A stretch of DNA of 5,411 nucleotides from Deltaproteobacteria bacterium (GTDB taxonomy: Bacteria; Desulfobacterota; BSN033; UBA1163), in contig VGSD01000225.1 in assembly GCA_016875155.1 (NCBI GenBank), forward strand, positions 1 through 5,411. The letters run 5' to 3'. The translations under genes were made by a program, and so were the position numbers. Numbering within the stretch: position 1 is the stretch's first letter; every line of letters starts with the position of its first letter. Positions 1 to 5,411 of this stretch are shown here, piece after piece. Below the pieces are notes generated by a model, which ran no database searches, was not told the DNA's origin, and was given only the letters and a program-made list of their open reading frames with translations.

Positions 1-20
1 GCAAAGCGGTTTTATCATAT

Positions 21-30
21 TTGTATACAA
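21..30. promoter_or_regulatory. Possible operator: perfect 10-bp palindrome upstream of the first gene
   Basis: The bases TTGTATACAA form a perfect palindrome ending 14 bases before the ATG at 45, just ahead of the ribosome binding site. The half-site pattern TTGT..ACAA resembles operators of GntR/FadR-type repressors, though A/T-rich palindromes also occur by chance. The embedded TATACAAT (24-31) could alternatively be a -10 box, which would give a very short leader. No matching -35 box can be judged because the window starts too close. A regulatory role is inference only. Confidence 0.25.
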
Positions 31-44
31 TTAAAGGGGGTTTT

Positions 45-803
45 ATGAAAGCCGATCAGGATAAATGTATTGCCTGCAAGAGATGCTTTCCCTATTGCCC
101 CATGGGAAGGATCCAAACCTTTAAGAAAAACGAAAACATTCCGGGAAGGGTCTATATCGAAATCGATCAGGAACGATGCACCGACTGCGGTGTCTGTCTC
201 CGGGCAAATATATGTCCTGTCAAAGCCCTTTTCCAACCCGAAATGATCTGGCCGCGTGAGGTCCGGGGTATTCTGAGCAACCCCCTGATCGAATTTAAGG
301 GTTCTCAGGTCCCTGGCCGTGGAACCGAGGAGATGAAGACGAATGATGTCTCAGGCCGATTTCTCCCGGGAGAAGTCGGAGTGGGGATCGAACTTGGAAG
401 ACCTGGTATCGGAGCCTATTTTAAAGATGTTGAGAAGGTAGCCATGGCTTTGATGAGGGCAAACATCGGCTATGAGCTGGCGGCTGAAAATCCGGTCACC
501 CATTTCATGTCCGATAAAACAACGGGTAAACTGAGAGATGATGTGCTCAACGAAAAAGCAACCTCAGCCATCATTGAAGGTAAGTGTAAGATCGAAAAAC
601 TTCCCGAAGCCTTAAAGGTCCTTCAGAAGGTTGCAAAAGAAGTGGACACGGTTTTTACGGTCGAAGTGATTACCAAGGTTCCGCCAGAAGGAGAGATTCC
701 AGTTAAACCCATCCTGGAAAAGTTAGGATATTGGTACTCCATCAACACCAAAAATAATATGGGTCTGGGGGAACCTGCATTTAAGTTCTATGAGGAAAAA
801 TAG
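45..803 (+). CDS. Two-cluster [4Fe-4S] ferredoxin-domain protein with an uncharacterised C-terminal domain
   Basis: This encodes a 252-residue soluble protein, probably a cytoplasmic electron carrier or electron-transfer subunit. Residues 8-18 carry a classic CX2CX2CX3CP cluster motif (C8, C11, C14, C18). Residues 45-57 carry a second with wider spacing, CX2CX2CX5CP (C45, C48, C51, C57). After the ferredoxin part (about 1-65) comes a domain of roughly 185 residues with a Gly-rich stretch at 104-126 (GEVGVGIELGRPGIG at 109-123) that I do not recognise; it contains only one more cysteine (C181). I chose the ATG at 45 because AAAGGGGG lies 4 bases upstream. A longer in-frame TTG start at 21 would place the ribosome binding site inside the gene. 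There is no signal peptide or membrane segment. The next gene follows after 12 bases, so the two proteins probably work together. The ferredoxin domain is certain; the function of the rest is unknown. Confidence 0.88.
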   Translation: MKADQDKCIACKRCFPYCPMGRIQTFKKNENIPGRVYIEIDQERCTDCGVCLRANICPVKALFQPEMIWPREVRGILSNPLIEFKGSQVPGRGTEEMKTNDVSGRFLPGEVGVGIELGRPGIGAYFKDVEKVAMALMRANIGYELAAENPVTHFMSDKTTGKLRDDVLNEKATSAIIEGKCKIEKLPEALKVLQKVAKEVDTVFTVEVITKVPPEGEIPVKPILEKLGYWYSINTKNNMGLGEPAFKFYEEK

Positions 804-815
804 AAGGAGAGAAAA

Positions 816-1463
816 ATGACCCATAGTCTGCATCGAAGAGGGAATCTTGACGATTTAAAAGACGATTTCGTGGTGCTCGGATGCCCTGCAACCGGTATCA
901 ATAAGGCAGGTTCATCGCCCAAAACTCAGAAGTTTTTAAGCATCTGCTATAAGAATGGCCCGGTCAATCTGGGCGATATGAAAACAGGTAACATCTATAA
1001 TACCACGATGGATGTCATCTTGGGCAATATGACGGATAGCACCATCGTCCAGTGCACCTTCGACAACCGGGAGAAAATCGTTCAATTGCTCAAAGATTTG
1101 AAAGAACAAAAACCGGGTATTTCGATCATCATATCCGGGGTGAGCGACATCGTCCAGCAGTGTATGGAGGAGGCTGGTCTGGGCCGCATCCATACGATTG
1201 AGTATTCCCTGGGGACTTGGGGGCAAACCGAGAAATTACCTCATTTTGAAATTCTCAAAACCACCACGATGTGTGGCCATGCCATGATTTCTTCGGATCT
1301 GGTTTATAAAATGGTTCGGGATGTAAAGCGTGGAAGAAGGACCATCGAAGACGCATGTCTGGAACTGTCTAAATGTTGCACCTGTGGCAACTACAATATC
1401 ACTCGTGGAATTAAATTGTTCAAGGAACTGCTACCGCTTTATATGGTGCATAGCTTGTATTAA
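816..1463 (+). CDS. Uncharacterised cysteine-rich protein, probable metal-cluster binder
   Basis: I do not recognise the family of this 215-residue protein. It has nine cysteines: C23, C44, C80, C116, C153, C181, C187, C188 and C190. They concentrate in the last third, where TMCGHAM (151-157) is followed about 30 residues later by C181 and KCCTCGNYN (186-194). This looks like a metal or iron-sulfur site, but it does not fit the standard ferredoxin spacing. The middle (about 75-135) reads as an alternating beta/alpha fold, with a hydrophobic strand GISIIISGVS at 101-110. There is no signal peptide or membrane segment. The ATG is preceded by GAAGGAG, 6 bases away. The 12-base gap to the ferredoxin gene upstream indicates co-transcription and a likely shared complex. 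The ORF is intact and has a good ribosome binding site, so it is a real gene. A role as a redox or substrate-binding partner is inference. Confidence 0.85.
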   Translation: MTHSLHRRGNLDDLKDDFVVLGCPATGINKAGSSPKTQKFLSICYKNGPVNLGDMKTGNIYNTTMDVILGNMTDSTIVQCTFDNREKIVQLLKDLKEQKPGISIIISGVSDIVQQCMEEAGLGRIHTIEYSLGTWGQTEKLPHFEILKTTTMCGHAMISSDLVYKMVRDVKRGRRTIEDACLELSKCCTCGNYNITRGIKLFKELLPLYMVHSLY

Positions 1464-1500
1464 ATAGCAGAGGGCAAAGGGCATGGAGCATAGCAAAACG

Positions 1501-1632
1501 ATAAGCACCAAGCTCCAAGCACCAAATACCAAATAAATTCCAAGCACAAAAAATCGAAACAACACCTTTTAGGTCATTCGAAATTGAAATTTGGAGCTTA
1601 TTTGGGATTTGGAATTTGTGATTTGGAATTTA
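1501..1632. repeat. A/T-rich intergenic inverted-repeat element
   Basis: The 184-base gap between genes is largely filled by a mosaic of short words related to CCAAA/TTTGG. The left half (1501-1550) repeats AAGC-ACCAA, CTCCAAGC and ACCAAATACCAAAT. The right half (1580-1632) is rich in the complementary TTTGGAATT and TTTGGGATT words. TAAATTCCAA (1534-1543) pairs perfectly with TTGGAATTTA (1623-1632). CACAAA (1545-1550) pairs with TTTGTG (1615-1620). AGCTCCAA (1511-1518) also matches TTGGAGCT (1591-1598). I see no convincing small ORF or RNA gene. It ends directly against the ribosome binding site of the next gene (AAAAGGAG, 1634-1641). It looks like a dispersed, miniature mobile-type repeat, but copy number cannot be seen from one window. 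Confidence 0.6.
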
Positions 1633-1647
1633 TAAAAGGAGAACATC

Positions 1648-2955
1648 ATGCGATATGTTATCATTGGAGGGAGTGGGGCTGGGATCAGTGCGATAGAGGC
1701 CATTCGATCCATCGATCGGGAATCACCGATTGACCTTTTTAGCGATGAGGCCACTCCCCTCTTTTCAAGAGTCCTTCTACCCTACTATATTGCCGAAGAA
1801 CTCTCAAAACCCCTCTTAAATTTTAGATCTGCAGACTTCTTCGATCAAAACAGAATCACCCCTCATCTGGGGGTGAGAGTCCATCGAATCTCGATTGAAT
1901 CTAAAACAGTTCAGACCAAAAACGGGGACGCATACCCTTTTGATAAACTTCTCTTGGCGACAGGAGGAAATCCCATCATCCCTCCTATTCCAGGTATCGA
2001 AAAAGAAGGCATCTCCACTTTAAAAACCATGGCTGATGCGGAAAAGATTTACAACCTCAAGGGCAGAAAAGCAGTCGTCATTGGAGCCGGAAGCGTTGGG
2101 GTCGAATCATGCATCAGTCTGAAGAGAAGGGGGATGGAAGTCACCTTGCTTGAACAACTGGCCCATGTCTTACCCACCGTCTTTGATGAAGAAGCCGCCT
2201 CCATTATCCGGAAAAGGATCGAGAACCTTGGAATCAAAACGATCACTGGAGAAAAGGCTCTCCGCTTTACTGGAAATGGTAAGGTCAAAGGCGTGATCAC
2301 GGATTCCAGGGAAATTGAATGTGATATGGTGGTCGTTGCCGTCGGCGTAAAGCCTGCCGTTGAACTGGCCCAGACCGCAGGAATAGAGATTGGCTCTCTC
2401 GGAGGCATCAAGGTCAATAGCCAGATGATGACCAGTGTGCCGGATATCTACTCGGCAGGGGATGTAACCGAAACTTATGATATCACGCGAGACTCCAATT
2501 GGATCAATGCCATCTGGCCCTGTGCTGTGGAACAGGGTCGAATTGCCGGCCTCAATATGGTCGGCCGTGAGACTCCGTACGAGGGGTCATTTAGACGAAA
2601 TTCCATTGGAAACTTTATCGGCGTACCTGCTATCTCGATGGGATTAACGCAAGCAGAGACCTGTTCAAGTTGTGAAGCAGGAGAAACGTTTCAGGAAATC
2701 AGAAGAAGGACGAAAGATACCTATAAGAAACTTATTTTAAAGAATGGTCGCCTGGCAGGAGCTATCCTGGTAGGCCAGACACAGAAGGCTGGACTTTTCT
2801 TTATTCTGTTAAAGAAGAAGGTTGATGTTTCCGATTACACTTCGGTCTTAATGAGCCGGGACCTCAATTTCATGAATATTCTGCCATTGATCAGGAGAAA
2901 TGCAGACCGATTCACGGAGACCGAATATAAAGAGATCATGGATACAATGCTGTAA
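1648..2955 (+). CDS. FAD/NAD(P)-dependent oxidoreductase of the CooF/CooS-associated (FNOR) type
   Basis: This 435-residue flavoprotein belongs to the two-dinucleotide-binding-domain superfamily (NADH oxidase, rubredoxin reductase, NirB N-terminus). The FAD Rossmann motif is GGSGAG at 7-12. The linker motif LLLATGG lies at 101-107, the NAD(P) motif VIGAGSVGVE at 144-153, and the second FAD motif YSAGDV at 268-273. An acidic residue (E169) after the second strand of the NAD(P) domain suggests a preference for NAD(H). Near residue 41, where CoA-disulfide reductases and NADH peroxidases carry a redox-active cysteine, the sequence is FSRVLLPYY. This argues for plain electron transfer between an iron-sulfur partner and NAD(P). 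A C-terminal domain (about 315-435) follows. The ATG at 1648 has AAAAGGAG 6 bases upstream. Lying just before cooF- and cooS-like genes, it fits the known module in which such a flavoprotein passes electrons between CooF and NAD(P)H; the direction here is unknown. Confidence 0.92.
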   Translation: MRYVIIGGSGAGISAIEAIRSIDRESPIDLFSDEATPLFSRVLLPYYIAEELSKPLLNFRSADFFDQNRITPHLGVRVHRISIESKTVQTKNGDAYPFDKLLLATGGNPIIPPIPGIEKEGISTLKTMADAEKIYNLKGRKAVVIGAGSVGVESCISLKRRGMEVTLLEQLAHVLPTVFDEEAASIIRKRIENLGIKTITGEKALRFTGNGKVKGVITDSREIECDMVVVAVGVKPAVELAQTAGIEIGSLGGIKVNSQMMTSVPDIYSAGDVTETYDITRDSNWINAIWPCAVEQGRIAGLNMVGRETPYEGSFRRNSIGNFIGVPAISMGLTQAETCSSCEAGETFQEIRRRTKDTYKKLILKNGRLAGAILVGQTQKAGLFFILLKKKVDVSDYTSVLMSRDLNFMNILPLIRRNADRFTETEYKEIMDTML

Positions 2956-2979
2956 AAAATTGTTAGAGGTTGGAGGAGC

Positions 2980-2996
2980 GTCTCGTAAGACGAGAC
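2980..2996. repeat. Short perfect hairpin between the oxidoreductase and cooF-like genes
   Basis: GTCTCGT (2980-2986) and ACGAGAC (2990-2996) form a 7-bp stem with a 3-base loop. No T-run follows (only TTTA), so it is not a convincing intrinsic terminator. The rest of the 98-base gap shows nothing beyond the ribosome binding site of the next gene. It may stabilise the mRNA, act as a weak attenuator, or be a fragment of a dispersed repeat. Confidence 0.45.
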
Positions 2997-3042
2997 TTTA
3001 GGGCTGAGGCAAAACCATTTCTACCTTAAACATCATTGAGCT

Positions 3043-3056
3043 AGGAGGGAAAATTG
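3043..3056 (+). promoter_or_regulatory. Ribosome binding site that fixes a TTG start codon
   Basis: AGGAGGG at 3043-3049 is a near-perfect Shine-Dalgarno sequence lying 4 bases before a TTG at 3054. The first in-frame ATG, at 3066, would be 16 bases away, which is too far. The TTG is therefore the likely start. It also gives the N-terminus expected for a CooF-type protein, about ten residues before the first cysteine. Confidence 0.75.
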
Positions 3057-3506
3057 AAAATCTTAATGGTTGATAAAAGTAAATGCACAGGATGTCATCA
3101 ATGCGAGCTCTGGTGCGGGACAGAAATCTCATCTACCTCAAAAGAGCTCTATCAGGCCATCCATGAGGAACCTCAACCTGTTCCGAGGGTCTATGTCGAA
3201 GGAAAATCCTTTGCCCTCCAGTGCCGCCATTGTGATGGGGCGCCCTGTATTGAGGCATGCCCCAATGGATCGATGCGAAGAGATCCTGAGACAGGACTGG
3301 TTTATGTCAATGAGCCAACCTGTATCGCCTGCTGGATGTGCGTGATGACCTGTCCTTTTGGGATCATCAATCCCTCCCCTTCTATGAAGGTGGCGATCAA
3401 ATGCGATCGCTGCCGGAACATGGGCTATCCCATCTGTGCAGAGGTCTGTCCCACTCAAGCCCTGAAATTGGAGGAGAGAAAAGACTACCGGACGAAAGCA
3501 TTCTAA
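3054..3506 (+). CDS. cooF-like: CooF-like ferredoxin with four [4Fe-4S] clusters
   Basis: This 150-residue protein has sixteen cysteines in four groups: C11/C14/C17/C21, C57/C60/C65/C69, C90/C93/C96/C100 and C117/C120/C128/C132. It is the polyferredoxin fold of the CooF/HycB/DmsB family, in which each cluster typically takes three cysteines from one motif and one from its partner. In CO-oxidising bacteria, CooF carries electrons from the B and D clusters of CO dehydrogenase to a hydrogenase or a flavoprotein. There is no twin-arginine signal or transmembrane helix, so it is cytoplasmic. Translation starts at TTG after a strong ribosome binding site. All cluster ligands are present, so electron transfer should be intact. 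The neighbours fit the CooF role: an NAD(P)-linked flavoprotein upstream and a CooS-like protein downstream. HycB- or HydN-like annotation is the main alternative, and context favours CooF. Confidence 0.9.
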   Translation: MKILMVDKSKCTGCHQCELWCGTEISSTSKELYQAIHEEPQPVPRVYVEGKSFALQCRHCDGAPCIEACPNGSMRRDPETGLVYVNEPTCIACWMCVMTCPFGIINPSPSMKVAIKCDRCRNMGYPICAEVCPTQALKLEERKDYRTKAF

Positions 3507-3512
3507 TAACAA

Positions 3513-3592
3513 CACCCCTCACCCCATCCCTCTCCCCTCGGGGGAGAGGGGAAGGTCGCTTCGACTCGCAACCGAGGTGAGGGGGAAGCGAC
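3513..3592. repeat. GC-rich palindromic intergenic repeat
   Basis: The gap between the cooF-like and cooS-like genes holds nested inverted repeats. The centre is a 10-bp perfect stem, CCCTCTCCCC (3528-3537) with GGGGAGAGGG (3541-3550), closed by a 3-base loop. An outer pair, CCCCTCACC (3515-3523) and GGTGAGGGG (3576-3584), encloses it. GTCGCTTC (3555-3562) also pairs with GAAGCGAC (3585-3592), giving an alternative fold. Base composition is much more skewed than in the flanking genes. The form resembles a common class of dispersed palindromic intergenic elements. No T-run follows, so it is unlikely to be a full terminator, but it could reduce or stabilise transcription into the next gene. Confidence 0.7.
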
Positions 3593-3607
3593 AGAAAGGA
3601 GTAAGAG

Positions 3608-5329
3608 ATGGAGTTCATTCAGAAGAAGACGGTAGATAGTGCAGTGGAGTATTTTTTACAGAAAGCTGCCGACAGTGAGATCGCTCTGGTATGGGATCGT
3701 TATGAAGGTCAGCTTCCGGAGTGTGGCTTCTGTGAAACCGGTTTAAGCTGCCGCGATTGCCTTCAAGGTCCCTGCATCAGCCATCCTTTCCGGGATTCGA
3801 ATAAACTGGGCGTCTGCGGAAAAGATAAAGATACCCTCGCCATTCAATCCTTATTGAGATTGGTTCTGAAAGGGACAATGACCTATCTCGACCGGTTAAG
3901 TGATTTCGCGCAGGGGGTAGAATCAAAACAGGTCACACCCAAAAACAGGGCGAAAACCGATCAGATTCTTAAAGAGGTCCAGACTTTCTTCCGAAATGGC
4001 GGAACCATGTTGAAGAAAGAATTTCCAAAATCTTTGATCCAGCGCTGGGAAGAACTTGGAATCGCTCCGGAGGGAATCGCAAGGGATCTGTTCAAACCCT
4101 CTCAGATATTGGAGGGAGGGGTAAGCGAGGTTGAGGAAATTCTCCTCTGGACATTCAAAGCATCCCTTTTCGCATCCATGGCCCAATGGCTTTACGGAAG
4201 CTTAAAAGCATCGGCCTTTGGTGAAACCGTTCCGACCAAAATTGAGGTCAACCTGGGTGGACTCAAACAAAAAGCCCCCAACCTCCTCCTGTATGGTTAT
4301 TTCTCCCCTATTCTAAAACGAAAAATAGCCGAGGCGGCAAAAAAACAGGGTGTCCATGTAATGGGCGTCTGCACTGAATCATTATTGCCCCCCTTCAGCT
4401 TCCCCATCGCGACCGGTTATGGTTCCCAGGAGATCCCTTTGATGACCGGCGCTGTCGATCTCATAGTGGTTGGAGATCAGTTTGTCAATCCATCTTTAGT
4501 GAAAGTAGCCAAAGAGTTTGAAGTGCCGGTGATGACTGCAGCGACATTGAAAAAAGAGAAGGACCCTGGCCGCTTTGCACAAAGAATAGTTGAACAGGCT
4601 AAAAAATCTTTTACATTCCGCCGCAGCATCTCCAGGGACATCCCGGAAGCGAAAGAATATGCGACCATGGGTTTCTCCAAAGATAGCGTGGATGTCAAGA
4701 AGATTGCCAGCGGGCTTCAAAAAGGCCTTATTAAAGGGATCGTGATTTTCGCCGGAAGCAACAATGTCAAATATACTCAGGATCTGGAAATCATCGTGAT
4801 GGCCCAGGAGTTTCTAAAAAATGATATGCTCTGCCTCTCAAAGGGCGAGGCAAGCATCGCTCTCGGAAAATATGGATTTTTAAATCCCGCTTCAAATGAA
4901 AAATACTGCAGCAAAGGTTTGTCCGATGTCCTGTCGTCGCTCGGTAAGGAAATTCCCTCTGTCATTGATATTGGTGGTGGAGAAGGAACAGTAACTGACT
5001 TCCTGCTGGAGTTGGCAAAGGCGGGGAAAAAGGATTTGACAGGCTATCCGATCGTGGCCTGTTATCCGGAGGCTAACCGCAGTTCAGAGGTGACTGAAGC
5101 GATGTGGACAGTGGCCATGGGAATGACAACCTATTTCTGGCCGGCTCTTCCGGTAACCGGAAGCACTAAAGTCCTGGAAGCCCTGACCCAATTCTGTGCG
5201 GAAAAGTTTGGCTCAAAACTCATGATCACCACTGAAAAGAAGATCGATGCCCGAGCTAAAGCAGATTTAATCCTGCAGGCGATCAAGGGTGGGAAAAAAT
5301 TCAGTATTAGTGGTAAGCCCTGGAAATAA
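3608..5329 (+). CDS. cooS-like: CooS-family (anaerobic Ni-CO dehydrogenase) homologue lacking the catalytic C-cluster ligands
   Basis: This 573-residue protein is somewhat shorter than typical CooS (about 630). Family signs are the N-terminal helix SAVEYFL (11-17), the cysteine set CGFC (39-42), C48, C51, C56 and C70, FAGSNNVK (381-388), LPVTGS (514-519), and the terminal PW (571-572). In CooS, C48/C51/C56/C70 bind the [4Fe-4S] B cluster and C39 helps bind the interface D cluster. Here the D motif is CX2C, and S47 replaces the other usual cysteine. In true CooS the Ni-Fe-S C cluster is held by one histidine and five cysteines. The matching positions here read Y231, C255 or T256, F292, S384, E414 and G458, and the catalytic lysine position reads W500. 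CO oxidation is therefore not expected. The gene is intact, with AAAGGAG 6 bases before its ATG, and ends just before a strong terminator. I read it as a repurposed electron-transfer or scaffold subunit served by the CooF-like protein. The alignment is from memory. Confidence 0.88.
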   Translation: MEFIQKKTVDSAVEYFLQKAADSEIALVWDRYEGQLPECGFCETGLSCRDCLQGPCISHPFRDSNKLGVCGKDKDTLAIQSLLRLVLKGTMTYLDRLSDFAQGVESKQVTPKNRAKTDQILKEVQTFFRNGGTMLKKEFPKSLIQRWEELGIAPEGIARDLFKPSQILEGGVSEVEEILLWTFKASLFASMAQWLYGSLKASAFGETVPTKIEVNLGGLKQKAPNLLLYGYFSPILKRKIAEAAKKQGVHVMGVCTESLLPPFSFPIATGYGSQEIPLMTGAVDLIVVGDQFVNPSLVKVAKEFEVPVMTAATLKKEKDPGRFAQRIVEQAKKSFTFRRSISRDIPEAKEYATMGFSKDSVDVKKIASGLQKGLIKGIVIFAGSNNVKYTQDLEIIVMAQEFLKNDMLCLSKGEASIALGKYGFLNPASNEKYCSKGLSDVLSSLGKEIPSVIDIGGGEGTVTDFLLELAKAGKKDLTGYPIVACYPEANRSSEVTEAMWTVAMGMTTYFWPALPVTGSTKVLEALTQFCAEKFGSKLMITTEKKIDARAKADLILQAIKGGKKFSISGKPWK

Positions 5330-5363
5330 ACCCGGTTGGAAGCTCCAATATTGTTACTAAAAG

Positions 5364-5398
5364 ATAGCCCCGCTGTAAACCAGAGGGGCTATTTTTTT
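5364..5398 (+). terminator. Rho-independent terminator after the cooS-like gene
   Basis: ATAGCCCC (5364-5371) pairs with GGGGCTAT (5385-5392). An inner CTG/CAG extension (5373-5375 with 5381-5383) leaves a 5-base loop, and seven T's run from 5392 to 5398. It starts 34 bases after the stop codon and is the only classic intrinsic terminator I see in the window, so it probably marks the end of the transcription unit. Confidence 0.92.
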
Positions 5399-5411
5399 AT
5401 GAGATAAAGAG

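Noticed and set aside
21..44. Upstream in-frame TTG start giving eight extra residues to the first ferredoxin
   Set aside because: The strong purine-rich ribosome binding site (AAAGGGGG) would lie inside the gene. The ATG at 45 has the right spacing and gives a usual ferredoxin N-terminus.
936..1226. Minus-strand open frame inside the cysteine-rich gene
   Set aside because: It lies wholly opposite a well-supported gene, has no plausible ribosome binding site and no recognisable domain.
1464..1647. CRISPR array or small RNA in the repetitive gap
   Set aside because: The repeated words are short and irregular, without evenly spaced identical repeats. No RNA family structure could be recognised.
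2049..2417. Minus-strand open frame inside the oxidoreductase gene
   Set aside because: It has shadow-frame composition (Ser/Thr/Pro-rich) opposite clear NAD-binding motifs.
3528..3550. Strong GC hairpin as an intrinsic terminator
   Set aside because: The stem is strong but is followed by GAAGGTCGC rather than a T-run, so it is better read as part of a dispersed repeat.
3138..3618. Open frames on both strands across the cooF-like gene and the GC-rich repeat
   Set aside because: They are shadows of the cooF-like frame that run into the palindromic repeat. None has family motifs.
3608..5329. Hybrid cluster protein (prismane) instead of a CooS homologue
   Set aside because: The N-terminal cysteine spacing (C39, C48, C51, C56, C70), FAGSNNVK, LPVTGS and the terminal PW match the CO dehydrogenase branch. 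The hybrid-cluster ligand pattern is not seen.
3608..5329. Decaying pseudogene explanation for the missing C-cluster ligands
   Set aside because: There is no frameshift or premature stop. It has a good ribosome binding site, intact fold motifs, preserved B-cluster cysteines and intact partners. Selective loss of only the active-site ligands is not how random decay looks, although homologue comparison is needed to be certain.
5336..5348. Small TTGGA-AGC-TCCAA hairpin just before the terminator
   Set aside because: It has only five base pairs and no further support. It resembles words in the 1501-1632 repeat but is too short to call.

Overview
The window reads as one compact block of a strict anaerobe's chromosome. 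All five genes are on the + strand and all encode cysteine-rich iron-sulfur or flavin redox proteins. The GC content looks mid-range by eye. The CooF/CooS relatives, and the GC-rich and A/T-rich inverted repeats in the gaps, suggest an uncultured or little-studied anaerobic bacterium of the Desulfobacterota/Syntrophobacterales or Nitrospirota type. That placement is inference; nothing here is a taxonomic marker.

Layout: 1-44 is a short leader with a perfect 10-bp palindrome and a strong ribosome binding site. 45-803 encodes a two-cluster ferredoxin fused to a C-terminal domain I do not recognise. 816-1463 encodes an unrecognised 215-residue protein with a cysteine-rich C-terminus; it follows 12 bases later and is surely co-transcribed. 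1464-1647 is a gap filled by an A/T-rich inverted-repeat element. 1648-2955 encodes an FAD/NAD(P)-dependent oxidoreductase. 2956-3053 holds a short hairpin. 3054-3506 encodes a CooF-like four-cluster ferredoxin with a TTG start. 3507-3607 holds a GC-rich palindromic repeat. 3608-5329 encodes a homologue of the anaerobic Ni-CO dehydrogenase catalytic subunit (CooS). A clear intrinsic terminator closes the block at 5364-5398.

The order oxidoreductase-CooF-CooS matches a known arrangement in which CO oxidation by CooS passes electrons through CooF to a flavoprotein that reduces NAD(P)+. The striking point is that this CooS-like protein has kept the cysteines for its electron-wire clusters (B cluster, and a CX2C-type D cluster). 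By my from-memory alignment it has lost every residue that holds the catalytic Ni-Fe-S C cluster, and also the catalytic lysine. It should therefore not oxidise CO. The conserved partner genes, intact frame and well-kept fold motifs argue for a repurposed protein rather than a decaying one. The two upstream cysteine-rich proteins may supply the missing electron donor or active site. That makes the block a candidate undescribed redox system built on a CODH scaffold without a CODH active site.
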